From assembly GCF_002251435.1 (NCBI RefSeq), contig NZ_NPJI01000037.1, positions 124,001 to 188,000 on the forward strand: a DNA stretch of 64,000 nt. Direction: 5' to 3'. Source of the DNA: Prevotella sp. P2-180 (lineage in GTDB: Bacteria; Bacteroidota; Bacteroidia; Bacteroidales; Bacteroidaceae). Positions 8,844 through 16,396 of this stretch are shown here, one piece after another. The notes under the pieces are model-generated. The model worked only from the letters and a program-made list of their open reading frames with translations, did no database searches and had not been told where the DNA came from. Positions within the stretch are counted from its first letter, which is position 1. Each line of letters opens with the position of its first letter. A program made the position numbers and the translations under genes.

Positions 8844-8859
8844 CCGAAAAATTCAGATA

Positions 8860-9237
8860 GTGAGCAACAAAGTACTAATCATATCGAATGCCAACGAGCT
8901 TGTCAGGGTAAGACCTGAGAGAATCGTTTACGTGGAGTCAGATGGTAACTACTCTACGATGGTGCTGCATGATAAGACGGAGCATGTGTTCACAATGAAC
9001 CTGGCCCATTGTCAGCAGATGATTGAGGATCAAATCGGTAAGGAGGCAATGACATTTATCCGAATTGGTAAGTCGCTGATTGTTAATCGTGCGTACATCT
9101 TTAAGATTAATGTCAACAAACAACAGTTAGTAATGTCGAACATGGAAGTGAATCTGGCTTTTACTTTACAGGCTTCAAAGGAGGCTCTTAAACAATTGAA
9201 AACCCTGATTGAATCGGAAAAGGAGGGCAAGTTATGA
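8860..9237 (+). CDS. LytTR-type DNA-binding regulator, 125 aa
   Basis: A stand-alone LytTR domain with no receiver domain: 'RPERIVYVESDGNYSTMVL', 'FIRIGKSLIVNRAYI' and 'LAFTLQASKEALKQLKTLI' follow the family pattern. LytTR proteins bind DNA through a beta-rich domain and often control envelope or virulence genes. A start at TTG 8821 would fall inside the -33/-7 promoter, so GTG 8860 (VSNKVLII) is chosen, leaving about 15 bases of leader. The stop overlaps the next gene by four bases, so the regulator and the transpeptidase-fold protein are coupled and probably act in one pathway. Confidence 0.85.
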   Translation: MSNKVLIISNANELVRVRPERIVYVESDGNYSTMVLHDKTEHVFTMNLAHCQQMIEDQIGKEAMTFIRIGKSLIVNRAYIFKINVNKQQLVMSNMEVNLAFTLQASKEALKQLKTLIESEKEGKL

Positions 9238-10412
9238 ATAATGACGAATTACAGGTACTCGGAACTGAGAATAGAAAAAGCAATAATTGGAAATGGATAG
9301 TAGCTATCGCTTGTGTGGTACTTACTATTGTCTGCTATCTTATCTACAATAGGTGTAGCTCTACTGGCAACACATTACCGATGTCGCAAGAAGGATCAAC
9401 AATTTCCCCAGCATTGCAACATGCCGCAGACTCTCTTTTGAATGACAAGCTAACAGAGATTAACGGTTTGCAAGGTCAGGTGATTATTATGAATGTTCAA
9501 ACAGGAGAAATACTTGCTATGGCTGGTCGTGAACGTAACTTTGAAGGTAAGTTCCAACCATGCCAGAACTTTGCCTATCAACAGGAATTAGGAGCATTAA
9601 CTATGACAGTATCATTATTAGTAGGATTAGAATCGGGGAAAGCTCATCTATCAGATGTTGTAGATACTGGTAATGGTGTGTGGCAGATAGATGATGATCG
9701 GATAATGAAGGATCATAACTGGCGTAGAGGCGGTTATGGTGGAGTGACATTGGATCGGGCATTAGGGGTTAGCTCGAATATCGGAATCAGTAAGACGATT
9801 TGGAGTCTTTTTAAAGGACACGAACAGGATTATTTCAACAAACTTGACTCTATGAGTTTTGGACAGCCAAATAGCATTGAAGGAATTAAAGGTTTGCGTC
9901 CTTCTGTCTATAGTTCCCCGAAAGATTCCGATTGGGTGAATAAGGATATTCTCTGGAGTGCGATAGGCTACAATAGGAAAATCGCCCCAATCCAGATGCT
10001 GACTTTCTATAATGCTATCGCTAATAATGGTAAGATGGTGAAGCCAACATTTGTGCCAGGCACTGCTGAGGTAGTCAATGAGCAGATTGCTAAAAAAGAG
10101 AATATTGCTCTTATGCAGCAGACATTAGAACATGTGGTTAGTCAAGGATTGGGACATAAAGCAGGTTCTGCCAAAATATTAGTGGCAGGAAAAACAGGCA
10201 CTTCACAGGTTAATGAATATTACGAAGGGGACAATGCTGTTTCCGAATATCAAGTAGCATTTTGTGGCTTCTTCCCTGCCAATAAGCCTAAATACAGCAT
10301 GATTGTGAGCCTGAACAAAATAGGACTTCCCGCAAGCGGTGGCGGCATGGCTGGCGATGCTTTCCACAATATTGTTGAATGGATGATCGATAATGGAATG
10401 TTGAATAAATAA
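9234..10412 (+). CDS. Membrane-anchored PBP transpeptidase-fold protein with a degenerate active site, 392 aa
   Basis: There is one N-terminal membrane helix (about residues 18-38, WKWIVAIACVVLTIVCYLIY) and a periplasmic penicillin-binding transpeptidase domain. Of the three catalytic motifs, SxN is present as S180-S-N and KTG as K320-T-G (followed by TSQ). The SxxK motif is lost: the expected 'PGSxxK' segment reads L-G-A121-L-T-M124-T, so both the nucleophile Ser and the general-base Lys are missing. The protein should therefore not acylate peptidoglycan or beta-lactams. It is coupled to the LytTR gene. A structural or sensory role is the simplest reading; it is shorter than FtsI/PBP2 and has no dimerisation domain. 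Confidence 0.85.
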   Translation: MNNDELQVLGTENRKSNNWKWIVAIACVVLTIVCYLIYNRCSSTGNTLPMSQEGSTISPALQHAADSLLNDKLTEINGLQGQVIIMNVQTGEILAMAGRERNFEGKFQPCQNFAYQQELGALTMTVSLLVGLESGKAHLSDVVDTGNGVWQIDDDRIMKDHNWRRGGYGGVTLDRALGVSSNIGISKTIWSLFKGHEQDYFNKLDSMSFGQPNSIEGIKGLRPSVYSSPKDSDWVNKDILWSAIGYNRKIAPIQMLTFYNAIANNGKMVKPTFVPGTAEVVNEQIAKKENIALMQQTLEHVVSQGLGHKAGSAKILVAGKTGTSQVNEYYEGDNAVSEYQVAFCGFFPANKPKYSMIVSLNKIGLPASGGGMAGDAFHNIVEWMIDNGMLNK

Positions 10413-10419
10413 TACTAGT

Positions 10420-10704
10420 ATGGTAAACGATACGATTGTTAACGCTAGAAATTTCTCGGATAGGCTCTGTAATGAGGTTATCCTTTGGAGTAATGACTTT
10501 GCGCGTGACCTCGGTGATTATATAACGGAACAATTTAAAGATAAAGAAACAGGTGAAACTCCAGATGAATTTTGGTGGCATAGGTCGTGTGCTACAAGAC
10601 CAGCATTCCATCATCTATGCTTTGCATATAAAGCAACGGTTTATAGTTGCTTAATTGGGAGTATAATTGTGCCAGAAGATTTATATGAAGTAAAGCCATA
10701 TTGA
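10420..10704 (+). CDS. Hypothetical protein, 94 aa
   Basis: A small soluble protein starting 7 bp after the transpeptidase-fold gene and probably in the same operon. It has several Trp/His/Cys residues ('EFWWHRSCATRPAFHHLCFAYK') that could hold a metal, but there are no defining motifs. No signal peptide. Not recognised. Confidence 0.55.
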   Translation: MVNDTIVNARNFSDRLCNEVILWSNDFARDLGDYITEQFKDKETGETPDEFWWHRSCATRPAFHHLCFAYKATVYSCLIGSIIVPEDLYEVKPY

Positions 10705-10764
10705 TAAGATATTCATGGCATGGTATTTGTATTTTATTTGTAGAACACCAATAAGATTATTACG

Positions 10765-11625
10765 ATGAATCAGATAGACAAGGATTTTGTGTATAACAGG
10801 TATCCCAAGACGGAGCATGATATACAATTACTCGAAACATATAAGCAAGATTTGTTGTCAGAGAACGTTTCGTATGACAATCTGCGCCCATTATCTGAAA
10901 TGCTGAGATACTTTCCTGTCTATGAGGGAACTGTGGGGGCAGAAAAAGATTACCCAATCCTAACTCGTTATGGTTTTATGGCTTTAAGCATAGATCCAGA
11001 GTTTATGGATAAAATCTTTCGCCCAAATTGTAGAGCTTTGATAAATGCTAAATTGTCAGCAGATGTATTTAATGGAAAAGAATTAAGATTGTTACGTTCA
11101 AGCCTCATTGAGTTCGCATTACTGGGTTGTATGGAAGCACAGCAGCTAATGAGTAAACTTGATTGTCTATTTGGTGAAGATGATGGTTATATCGAATCCA
11201 TTGTCAACAATAGATGCTCTAACCTAAAGAGATTCCTAAATGCACATGAAGGAGCAGGGCGTGGCGTAAATGAAGGTGACGTAGTAAGTTCTTATGAACA
11301 AGCCTTGAAGGAGGTTAAAGCAGGTGGAAAAGTCACTCACTGGATATGGTATATATTTCCTCAGATGGCTGGTATCAAGGGAACGCATAGTCGCCCTGCA
11401 TTATTCTACGGAATAAACGGAAGGTTAGAAGCTTTTCAGTATATAAACCATCCCACTTTAAGAAAACACTTGGTTGAAATATGCGAGGCGGTGTTAGATA
11501 ACAAATACAGCATATACGAAATCTTTGGCGACGATGTAATTAAAGTTAGGTCGTGTATCTTATTATTCGCCTCTGTTTCGGGTATTCCCGTGTTTAAACA
11601 AATAAAGAGCAAATATCGTTGGTAG
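10765..11625 (+). CDS. DUF1810-domain protein with an N-terminal extension, 286 aa
   Basis: Residues about 155-286 match the DUF1810 family: 'SYEQALKEVKAGGKVTHWIWYIFPQ', 'SRPALFYGINGRLEAFQYINHPTLRKHLVEICEAVL', 'DVIKVRSCILLFASV'. DUF1810 is a small all-helical family of unknown biochemical function. Residues 1-150 are an extra domain with no recognised relatives. The gene stops with TAG and is followed after 9 bp by a second DUF1810 gene, so the two are a tandem pair of different architecture. Confidence 0.8.
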   Translation: MNQIDKDFVYNRYPKTEHDIQLLETYKQDLLSENVSYDNLRPLSEMLRYFPVYEGTVGAEKDYPILTRYGFMALSIDPEFMDKIFRPNCRALINAKLSADVFNGKELRLLRSSLIEFALLGCMEAQQLMSKLDCLFGEDDGYIESIVNNRCSNLKRFLNAHEGAGRGVNEGDVVSSYEQALKEVKAGGKVTHWIWYIFPQMAGIKGTHSRPALFYGINGRLEAFQYINHPTLRKHLVEICEAVLDNKYSIYEIFGDDVIKVRSCILLFASVSGIPVFKQIKSKYRW

Positions 11626-11634
11626 TATTATTAT

Positions 11635-12030
11635 ATGGAAGATTTACAAAGATTCATTACAGCACAAGAGGGGAAAACCATTCATGGTAACACCTTGTAT
11701 GAACAAGCCCTGATTGAAATCCAAGAAGGGAAGCCCGATTTTGAATGTTGGGTAAGGTATGTATATCCTCAGTTGAAAAGGTCTGGTACAAGTAAACTCA
11801 CAGACTTCTATGGCCTCAACAGTCGTGAAGAGGCAAAAGCTTACATTGAGCATCCAATCCTCAGAGAAAGACTAATCAGAGCTTTTCAAGTTCTATTGGA
11901 TAGCGACAAACCCGTATATGAAGTCTTTAGTAAATTAGGTGTGCTGAAAATTCGTACTTGCGCCTTACTCTTTGCTTCTATAACGGACGAGCCTGTTTTT
12001 AAGCAACTTATTAGAAAATATCATTGGTAA
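11635..12030 (+). CDS. DUF1810 family protein, 131 aa
   Basis: A stand-alone DUF1810 domain: 'LYEQALIEIQEGKPDFECWVRYVYPQL', 'FYGLNSREEAKAYIEHPILRERLIRAFQVLL', 'VLKIRTCALLFASITDEPVFKQLIRKYHW'. It is colinear with the C-terminal domain of the preceding gene, including the same ending (K-Y-x-W), so the pair arose by duplication followed by strong divergence. Typical family length is about 140 aa. Confidence 0.85.
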   Translation: MEDLQRFITAQEGKTIHGNTLYEQALIEIQEGKPDFECWVRYVYPQLKRSGTSKLTDFYGLNSREEAKAYIEHPILRERLIRAFQVLLDSDKPVYEVFSKLGVLKIRTCALLFASITDEPVFKQLIRKYHW

Positions 12031-12031
12031 T

Positions 12032-12184
12032 ATGGAGTTAACATTTGAGAAAAGGGAAGATGGCAGATGGTTTGTCGTTCTGCCTGATTATGAGGGTCTT
12101 AGGGATAGGTACATCGGTTCACTTCAGTACATCAGTTCACTCTCGGGTCGATGTACCTGTCCCTATGATTCATTTAAACTGTAA
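12032..12184 (+). CDS. Small hypothetical protein, 50 aa, possibly a truncated gene
   Basis: The ATG overlaps the end of the preceding gene region (two bases after its stop). The first residues (MELTFEKREDGRWFVVLPDYEG) look like the start of a small Bacteroidota protein family with a conserved 'GRWxVxLPxxEG' core; the rest is replaced by a repeat-rich stretch that forms an inverted repeat. I read it as a truncated or recombined remnant, or a leader peptide. Confidence 0.4.
   Translation: MELTFEKREDGRWFVVLPDYEGLRDRYIGSLQYISSLSGRCTCPYDSFKL
12102..12163. repeat. 15-bp inverted repeat with internal direct repeats
   Basis: GGGATAGGTACATCG (12102-12116) and CGATGTACCTGTCCC (12149-12163) pair at 14 of 15 positions around a 32-base loop. 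The loop repeats 'TACATC.GTTCACT' twice. It lies in the 3' part of the 50-aa frame and 40 bp upstream of the metalloprotease gene. It could be an attenuator or a protein-binding site. Confidence 0.5.
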
Positions 12185-12202
12185 ATTAAAAGAGATACAA
12201 TT

Positions 12203-12862
12203 ATGAGAAAATCATTCGTAACATTAGCCGTAGGACTGATTATCATCTTGATGAGTAGTTGCAGTAGTGGGAAAAAGCCAAGCAGCACTGAAGCAGACTC
12301 TGGTACCCTCTGTACCTGTCCACCGGAAAGTTTCATTCATATTGACCTTCAACCGCTTGGAGACTTCTCCCAGAAGGAAGCAAATCAATTGAAGGAGGAG
12401 CTGGAAAAGCATCTGGTTCCCATCTATCTGTCCGAGATAGAAGTGCTACCCAAGAAAGATATTCCTGCTTCTTGTCTTTACAAGCCGAGAAACAGATATT
12501 GGGCAGGAAAGATACTTGGTTTCTTGAAGCAACAGAACCAGGGATCCGATTTTGTAACCATTGGTCTAACGCATCGCGACATATCTACCTCTATTCATAG
12601 ACAATACAACTATGGAATCATGGGATTGAGTTTCCTGCCTGGTGAAGCTTGTGTAGTTTCTACTTATCGCTTGAAACGAAAGGATGACTTATGGAAAGTA
12701 ACAATCCATGAATTCCTGCATTCTCGCGGTTTGCCGCATTGCAAGAAGAATGCCCCGAAGTGCCTGATGCAGGATGCCCATGGCAAGAATACCTTCTACA
12801 TGAAAAACGGATTGTGCCAAGATTGCCAAAACTCAATGAAAAGCATCATTGGCAACCAATGA
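12203..12862 (+). CDS. Archaemetzincin-like zinc metalloprotease lipoprotein, 219 aa
   Basis: The signal peptide has lipobox 'LMSSC' (Cys about residue 20), so the product is an anchored envelope protein. The catalytic motif H169-E-F-L-H173-S-R-G-L-P-H-C, then CLM and C-Q-D-C, matches the archaemetzincin signature HExxHxxGxxHC...CxM...CxxC, with the zinc and structural cysteines in place. Archaemetzincins (AMZ family) are poorly understood metzincin-type proteases found from archaea to animals; export as a lipoprotein is less common. It is the last intact gene before the palindrome-rich and recoded part of the element. Confidence 0.88.
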   Translation: MRKSFVTLAVGLIIILMSSCSSGKKPSSTEADSGTLCTCPPESFIHIDLQPLGDFSQKEANQLKEELEKHLVPIYLSEIEVLPKKDIPASCLYKPRNRYWAGKILGFLKQQNQGSDFVTIGLTHRDISTSIHRQYNYGIMGLSFLPGEACVVSTYRLKRKDDLWKVTIHEFLHSRGLPHCKKNAPKCLMQDAHGKNTFYMKNGLCQDCQNSMKSIIGNQ

Positions 12863-13207
12863 GAGTCCAAACCGACCAAGTTTTTTGCTTATATTTTTGT
12901 CGCAGGTGTTCCATCATAACCATACTGCCCCTGAATACAAAGTTAACTATCATAACTCTACATCCAACTATCTAAGAACTGACAAGGTCTATTCTTAGGG
13001 TATGCCCCATTTACGAATTGATAGCACAAGAAGCAACTTACGCTTTAAAATATTTTATTGAGAACTCCTAAGCTTGTTGCTCGAATTGTTAATTTGTCCC
13101 CTCTCTCATAATAGATTATTTCATAGAATCGCTATATCTTGTGGTATAATTAAGAAATGAGAAGTTCCATTTTGAAGTCTGATTCGGAATACATATACTT
13201 GTTTAGA

Positions 13208-13261
13208 GATTGATTCAAAGTGACTTCGCGGGTGCGCACCACTTTTCTATTTGAATCAATC
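13208..13261. repeat. 12-bp perfect inverted repeat, extended hairpin
   Basis: GATTGATTCAAA (13208-13219) and TTTGAATCAATC (13250-13261) are perfectly complementary; AAAGTG and CACTTT extend the stem inside. A third partial copy (TTGAATCAATT) lies near 13280, just before the 38-aa frame. The palindrome plus extra half-site suggests an operator, or an origin-type or transfer-related site. The rest of 12863-13303 shows no gene. Confidence 0.5.
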
Positions 13262-13303
13262 GTTTTCAGATAAGTTACGTTGAATCAATTAAAAATTCGG
13301 ACT

Positions 13304-13420
13304 ATGGAAAAGGACATCAAAAAGGGTAATGCCCCGTATTTCGCTGATCTTATCGGCTTTAAGAATGAAAAGTCAAAAGGCTATGCCAACATGAGTTTTA
13401 CAAAGCAGCTATCACATTAA
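13304..13420 (+). CDS. Small protein, 38 aa (hypothetical)
   Basis: ATG 13304 to TAA 13420, 'MEKDIKKGNAPYFADLIG...'. It follows the palindromic region and ends inside a terminator-like hairpin, an arrangement expected for a short transcribed gene. No family recognised; coding status is moderately supported by position only. Confidence 0.4.
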   Translation: MEKDIKKGNAPYFADLIGFKNEKSKGYANMSFTKQLSH

Positions 13421-13442
13421 TGTGGTGGCTGTTTTCCTTTTT
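13404..13442 (+). terminator. Rho-independent terminator after the 38-aa gene
   Basis: AGCAGCTATCACATT (13404-13418) pairs with AATGTGGTGGCTGTT (13419-13433), allowing G-U pairs, and is followed by TTCCTTTTT. Confidence 0.6.
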
Positions 13443-13514
13443 AATGGATTCCGTACAAAATCAATCCATTTTGTCAATTCCAGACATTTAAGATTTTTAA
13501 CTTGAACTCTCATT

Positions 13515-13534
13515 CACTAATGGATATATTAGTG
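13515..13534. repeat. Short perfect hairpin
   Basis: CACTAAT (13515-13521) and ATTAGTG (13528-13534) around a 6-base loop, directly before the larger inverted repeat at 13536. Confidence 0.45.
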
Positions 13535-13535
13535 T

Positions 13536-13630
13536 GTTGAGGTTAAGAATCAGAGTCATTCTTTAATCTTGTCTCTAAATTCTTTAATTTTATCCTTTTT
13601 GTAATTTACAACTCTGATTCGAGCCTCAAC
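13536..13630. repeat. Two-part inverted repeat enclosing a pyrimidine-rich loop
   Basis: GTTGAGG (13536-13542) and GAATCAGAGT (13547-13556) pair with ACTCTGATTC (13611-13620) and CCTCAAC (13624-13630), a 17-bp stem broken by a 4/3-base internal loop. The 54-base loop is T-rich ('ctttaat' repeated). Together with the neighbouring hairpins it forms a non-coding structured zone between the small ORF and the recoded gene. It may be a structured RNA or a single-stranded DNA hairpin site. Confidence 0.5.
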
Positions 13631-13845
13631 AAGAAATTTCTAAACCATATCTGTTATCTATTATATATATTAAAGCAAGGAAGAGTGTCTTATATGGCAC
13701 TTTTTTCTTGGATTCTGGTGTAACCGATATTTGCAAATTATCCCCCTTTAGATAGAGAACTGAAAATCAGTTACAAGCCATTTATGGCACATAGATCAAC
13801 TATTTCATTTTTCAGATCAACTATTAACTATAACGATAATCGATT

Positions 13846-15684
13846 ATGGAAAAATTACCAATTAATTCAAGTGACGGATTCCTTCACATGGAAGATTTAC
13901 CTCACAACTGCATCTTTAACAAAGTAGTGACAGGATGCGGAGGCACAACAGTAGTGTTGCGCAATTCAGAAGATTATGTTATCGCAGTACCCACAACAGA
14001 GCTGATCATTAACAAAACAGGTCGAATAGATGCAGGATTTTCCACTATCAAGTTCCATGACGGCACAGGACAGTCGGTCTTTGGATTGTTTGGAAAATTT
14101 GATAATGATGTGAGAAAAGATTTAGTCCGTTATATCGAATCAAACGGAACGAAGAAGATTATTTGCACATACGATAAAGTGCCGAGGCTGTTAGATTTCA
14201 TTGTGCCACATAACTTTAGATTACTAATAGACGAATATCATTGCTTGCTCAAAGCCTACTCTTATAGGTAGAAAGCGATTGATGGTGTCTTAGATAATTT
14301 CAGAAGGTTCAAGTCTTTCTGCTTCATGTCTGCAACTCCGATACTGCCATCTTTTAAGCCTAATTGTTTAGCTGATGTTGACGAAATACAAGCGGACTGG
14401 GGAAATTCATTAGATAAATTGACTGTAGAGCTTCAGCAGACCAACAAGCCTTATTCATTAGCAGCCAATATCATCAACGCATACAAACGAGACGGTTTCA
14501 TAACTTCAAAAGAAGGAGTCAGGAGCTATGAAGCCTTTTTCTTCATTAACAGTGTAACCGATATTGTCGCAATATTGAAGCATTGCCACCTTAGCAATGA
14601 CGAGGTAAGAATAATATGTGCTGACACTCCCGAAAACAGAGAAAAGTTGATGGGATATACCATTAGCAATAGCCGAAGCCCAAATAAGATGTTCAACTTC
14701 ATAACTGCAAAGTCTTTTGAGGGTGCAGATTACTTTAGTGAGACAGGGCTATGTTTCGTTGTCAGCACTCAGTCTAACCCCCATACATTAGCGAGCATAG
14801 ACACGGACATACCGTAGATAGCAGGTCGAATCAGAACAAAATCAAATCCTTTTAGGAACTTCATCGTGCATATCTTCAATACGACATACAAGAAACTCAA
14901 TCTTAATATGACTTATAAGGAGATGGAGGCAAAGACCAATGAAGCATTAGACACAGCACGTGAGACAATAGATCTATTCAATAGTGCCAAAAACCAAAAA
15001 GTGAAAGATAACCTCAGAGACAAACTAAAGCATGACCTTAACAAACTTTACATGAGCTATGATAGCATTAACGACAAATTCATTCTAAACGATATGCTGC
15101 CGAAACTGGAGCTATACAATTTCCAAGTAAATGAAGTGGTTTATAAAAGCGGCCTCAGCATAAAAAAGAGTTTTGAAGATAATGGAATCGAAACTATCAG
15201 TGCCGAATATGTAAGAGCTGATGATACCATTTCTACAAAGAAGCTATCATTTAAGGACGCTTTTCTATAGTATGCTGAAATAATCTCTGGAAATCAATTC
15301 TCACCACAACTGTTAGCAATAGAACAAGAACAGCCATTAGTAAGAGAGGCATATCATAAGTTAGGCATTGAGAGAGTAAGGGGTATGCGCTATATCAAGA
15401 AGTCTGTGGAAAATGCCTTAACAAGTCTGGAGACTGACAAAACAGCAGATTAGCGTTTAGCAAAGATGATAATCAACAGCATTGAAGTACCAGCTACTAT
15501 CACAGTTGCTAAAGCTAATAGTATCATAGAAGAGTCTTATTTACATTTAGCCATCAAACACAATGCGAAAGCAAAGGAATTGCACAAGTGGTTTGAATGT
15601 TCTGATCCAATAAGCAAACGAGTAGATGGAAAAGTTATAAAGTTCGTTGAAATATACAGACCTAAGATCATCTTTAATTCATGA
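13846..15684 (+). CDS. SF2 helicase-like gene with four in-frame TAG codons (apparent TAG=Gln recoding), 612 codons
   Basis: With the standard code this is a chain of broken frames; all pieces lie in one frame and every interruption is TAG (14269, 14815, 15268, 15451, codons 142, 324, 475, 536). The frame then runs to TGA at 15684. The protein is homologous to the intact one at 2434: GCGGTT for the Walker-A-like loop, IDEYH for motif II, MSATP for motif III, and 'SIDTDIP-TAG-IAGRIR' aligned with 'DVDTDCIQICGRFR', so TAG 14815 occupies the conserved Gln of motif VI. The C-terminal domain is also conserved. This fits a gene written in genetic code 15, as in crAss-like and Lak phages. The neighbouring helicase, lipoprotein and DUF1810 genes stop with TAG, so here it is either silent, expressed only with a suppressor tRNA, or a decaying pseudogene. 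Confidence 0.75.
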
Positions 15685-15696
15685 AAATTATAAGCT

Positions 15697-16115
15697 ATGC
15701 TATACTTCATAAAAAGCGGGAACTACTGTAAGATCGGTTATTCCAGAGATTTAAAAGCACTATTCACCAGATTGAGAAACTACCTGACGCATAATCCTTC
15801 ATTTCAAATACTCGATCTCAGATCTGGTGATAAAATGAGAGAGAGTCAAATACACTCTTTGATACCGCCAGAATATACCATTATGGTGAGTGGTGTGTTT
15901 GGAATAAATAGATTGCAAAGCTTTGGTTGCGTTTCTATAAAGTCGAACCAGAAGAAACTATAGAAGAATACTTTATCAAGAATAATTAGGCGATAAACAA
16001 AGCTATAGTCAGGGAATTTAAAGATACATCATATTTGAACTTCATTAGATATTTCAGCAAGGAATCTAACTTGGATTTGACAGAACCAGATGCTACAGAG
16101 TGGAGAACACCTTAA
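15697..16115 (+). pseudogene. GIY-YIG/T5orf172-like nuclease gene, frameshifted and with two in-frame TAGs
   Basis: Residues 1-60 ('MLYFIKSGNYCKIGYSRDLKALFTRL', 'ESQIHSLIPPEY') resemble the T5orf172 branch of GIY-YIG nucleases. Near 15879 the frame must shift by one base to continue into 'HYGEWCVWNK-TAG-IAKLWLRFYKVEPEETIEEYF', another TAG (15987) and an end at TAA 16115. TAG codons at 15909 and 15987 fit the pattern of the preceding gene. The frameshift means the gene is broken as sequenced, whatever TAG means. It starts 12 bp after the recoded helicase gene, so the two probably arrived together. Confidence 0.55.
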
Positions 16116-16125
16116 TAATAAAAAT

Positions 16126-16179
16126 AGGTGGTGCATCATAACAAGAGAAATCTCGTTAGGTGTGCTACCTTTACTTTTT
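16126..16179 (+). terminator. Rho-independent terminator
   Basis: AGGTGGTGCATCATAAC (16126-16142) pairs with GTTAGGTGTGCTACCT (16155-16170), with G-U pairs, followed by TTACTTTTT. It closes the recoded gene pair. A 65-codon frame starting inside this hairpin is not credited. Confidence 0.6.
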
Positions 16180-16396
16180 ATATAAACTCGGAAATAGAGG
16201 AACTGCCATTATCAAGGAAACAAGAAAATATGATTATTTTACATGGATTATCATTTTACTTCCGATTTATGGTGGATTTTCGTGGGAAATGATTACCTTT
16301 GCAAAAGTTCCGATGTTTACTTATAGTTTACCGAAGAACAATTTGAGAGTTCATTAACTTGGTGAATATCAATTGGATAGACGACTATACAAGAGA

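Noticed and set aside
8821..8859. TTG start for the LytTR gene
   Set aside because: It lies within the -33/-7 promoter, so it would not be transcribed.
13536..13630. Integron attC site
   Set aside because: The outer ends read GTT...AAC, the reverse of the attC order (AAC...GTT), and there is no integron integrase.
16160..16357. 65-codon frame with GTG start near the attachment site
   Set aside because: It begins inside the terminator hairpin and has no family features; probably chance.
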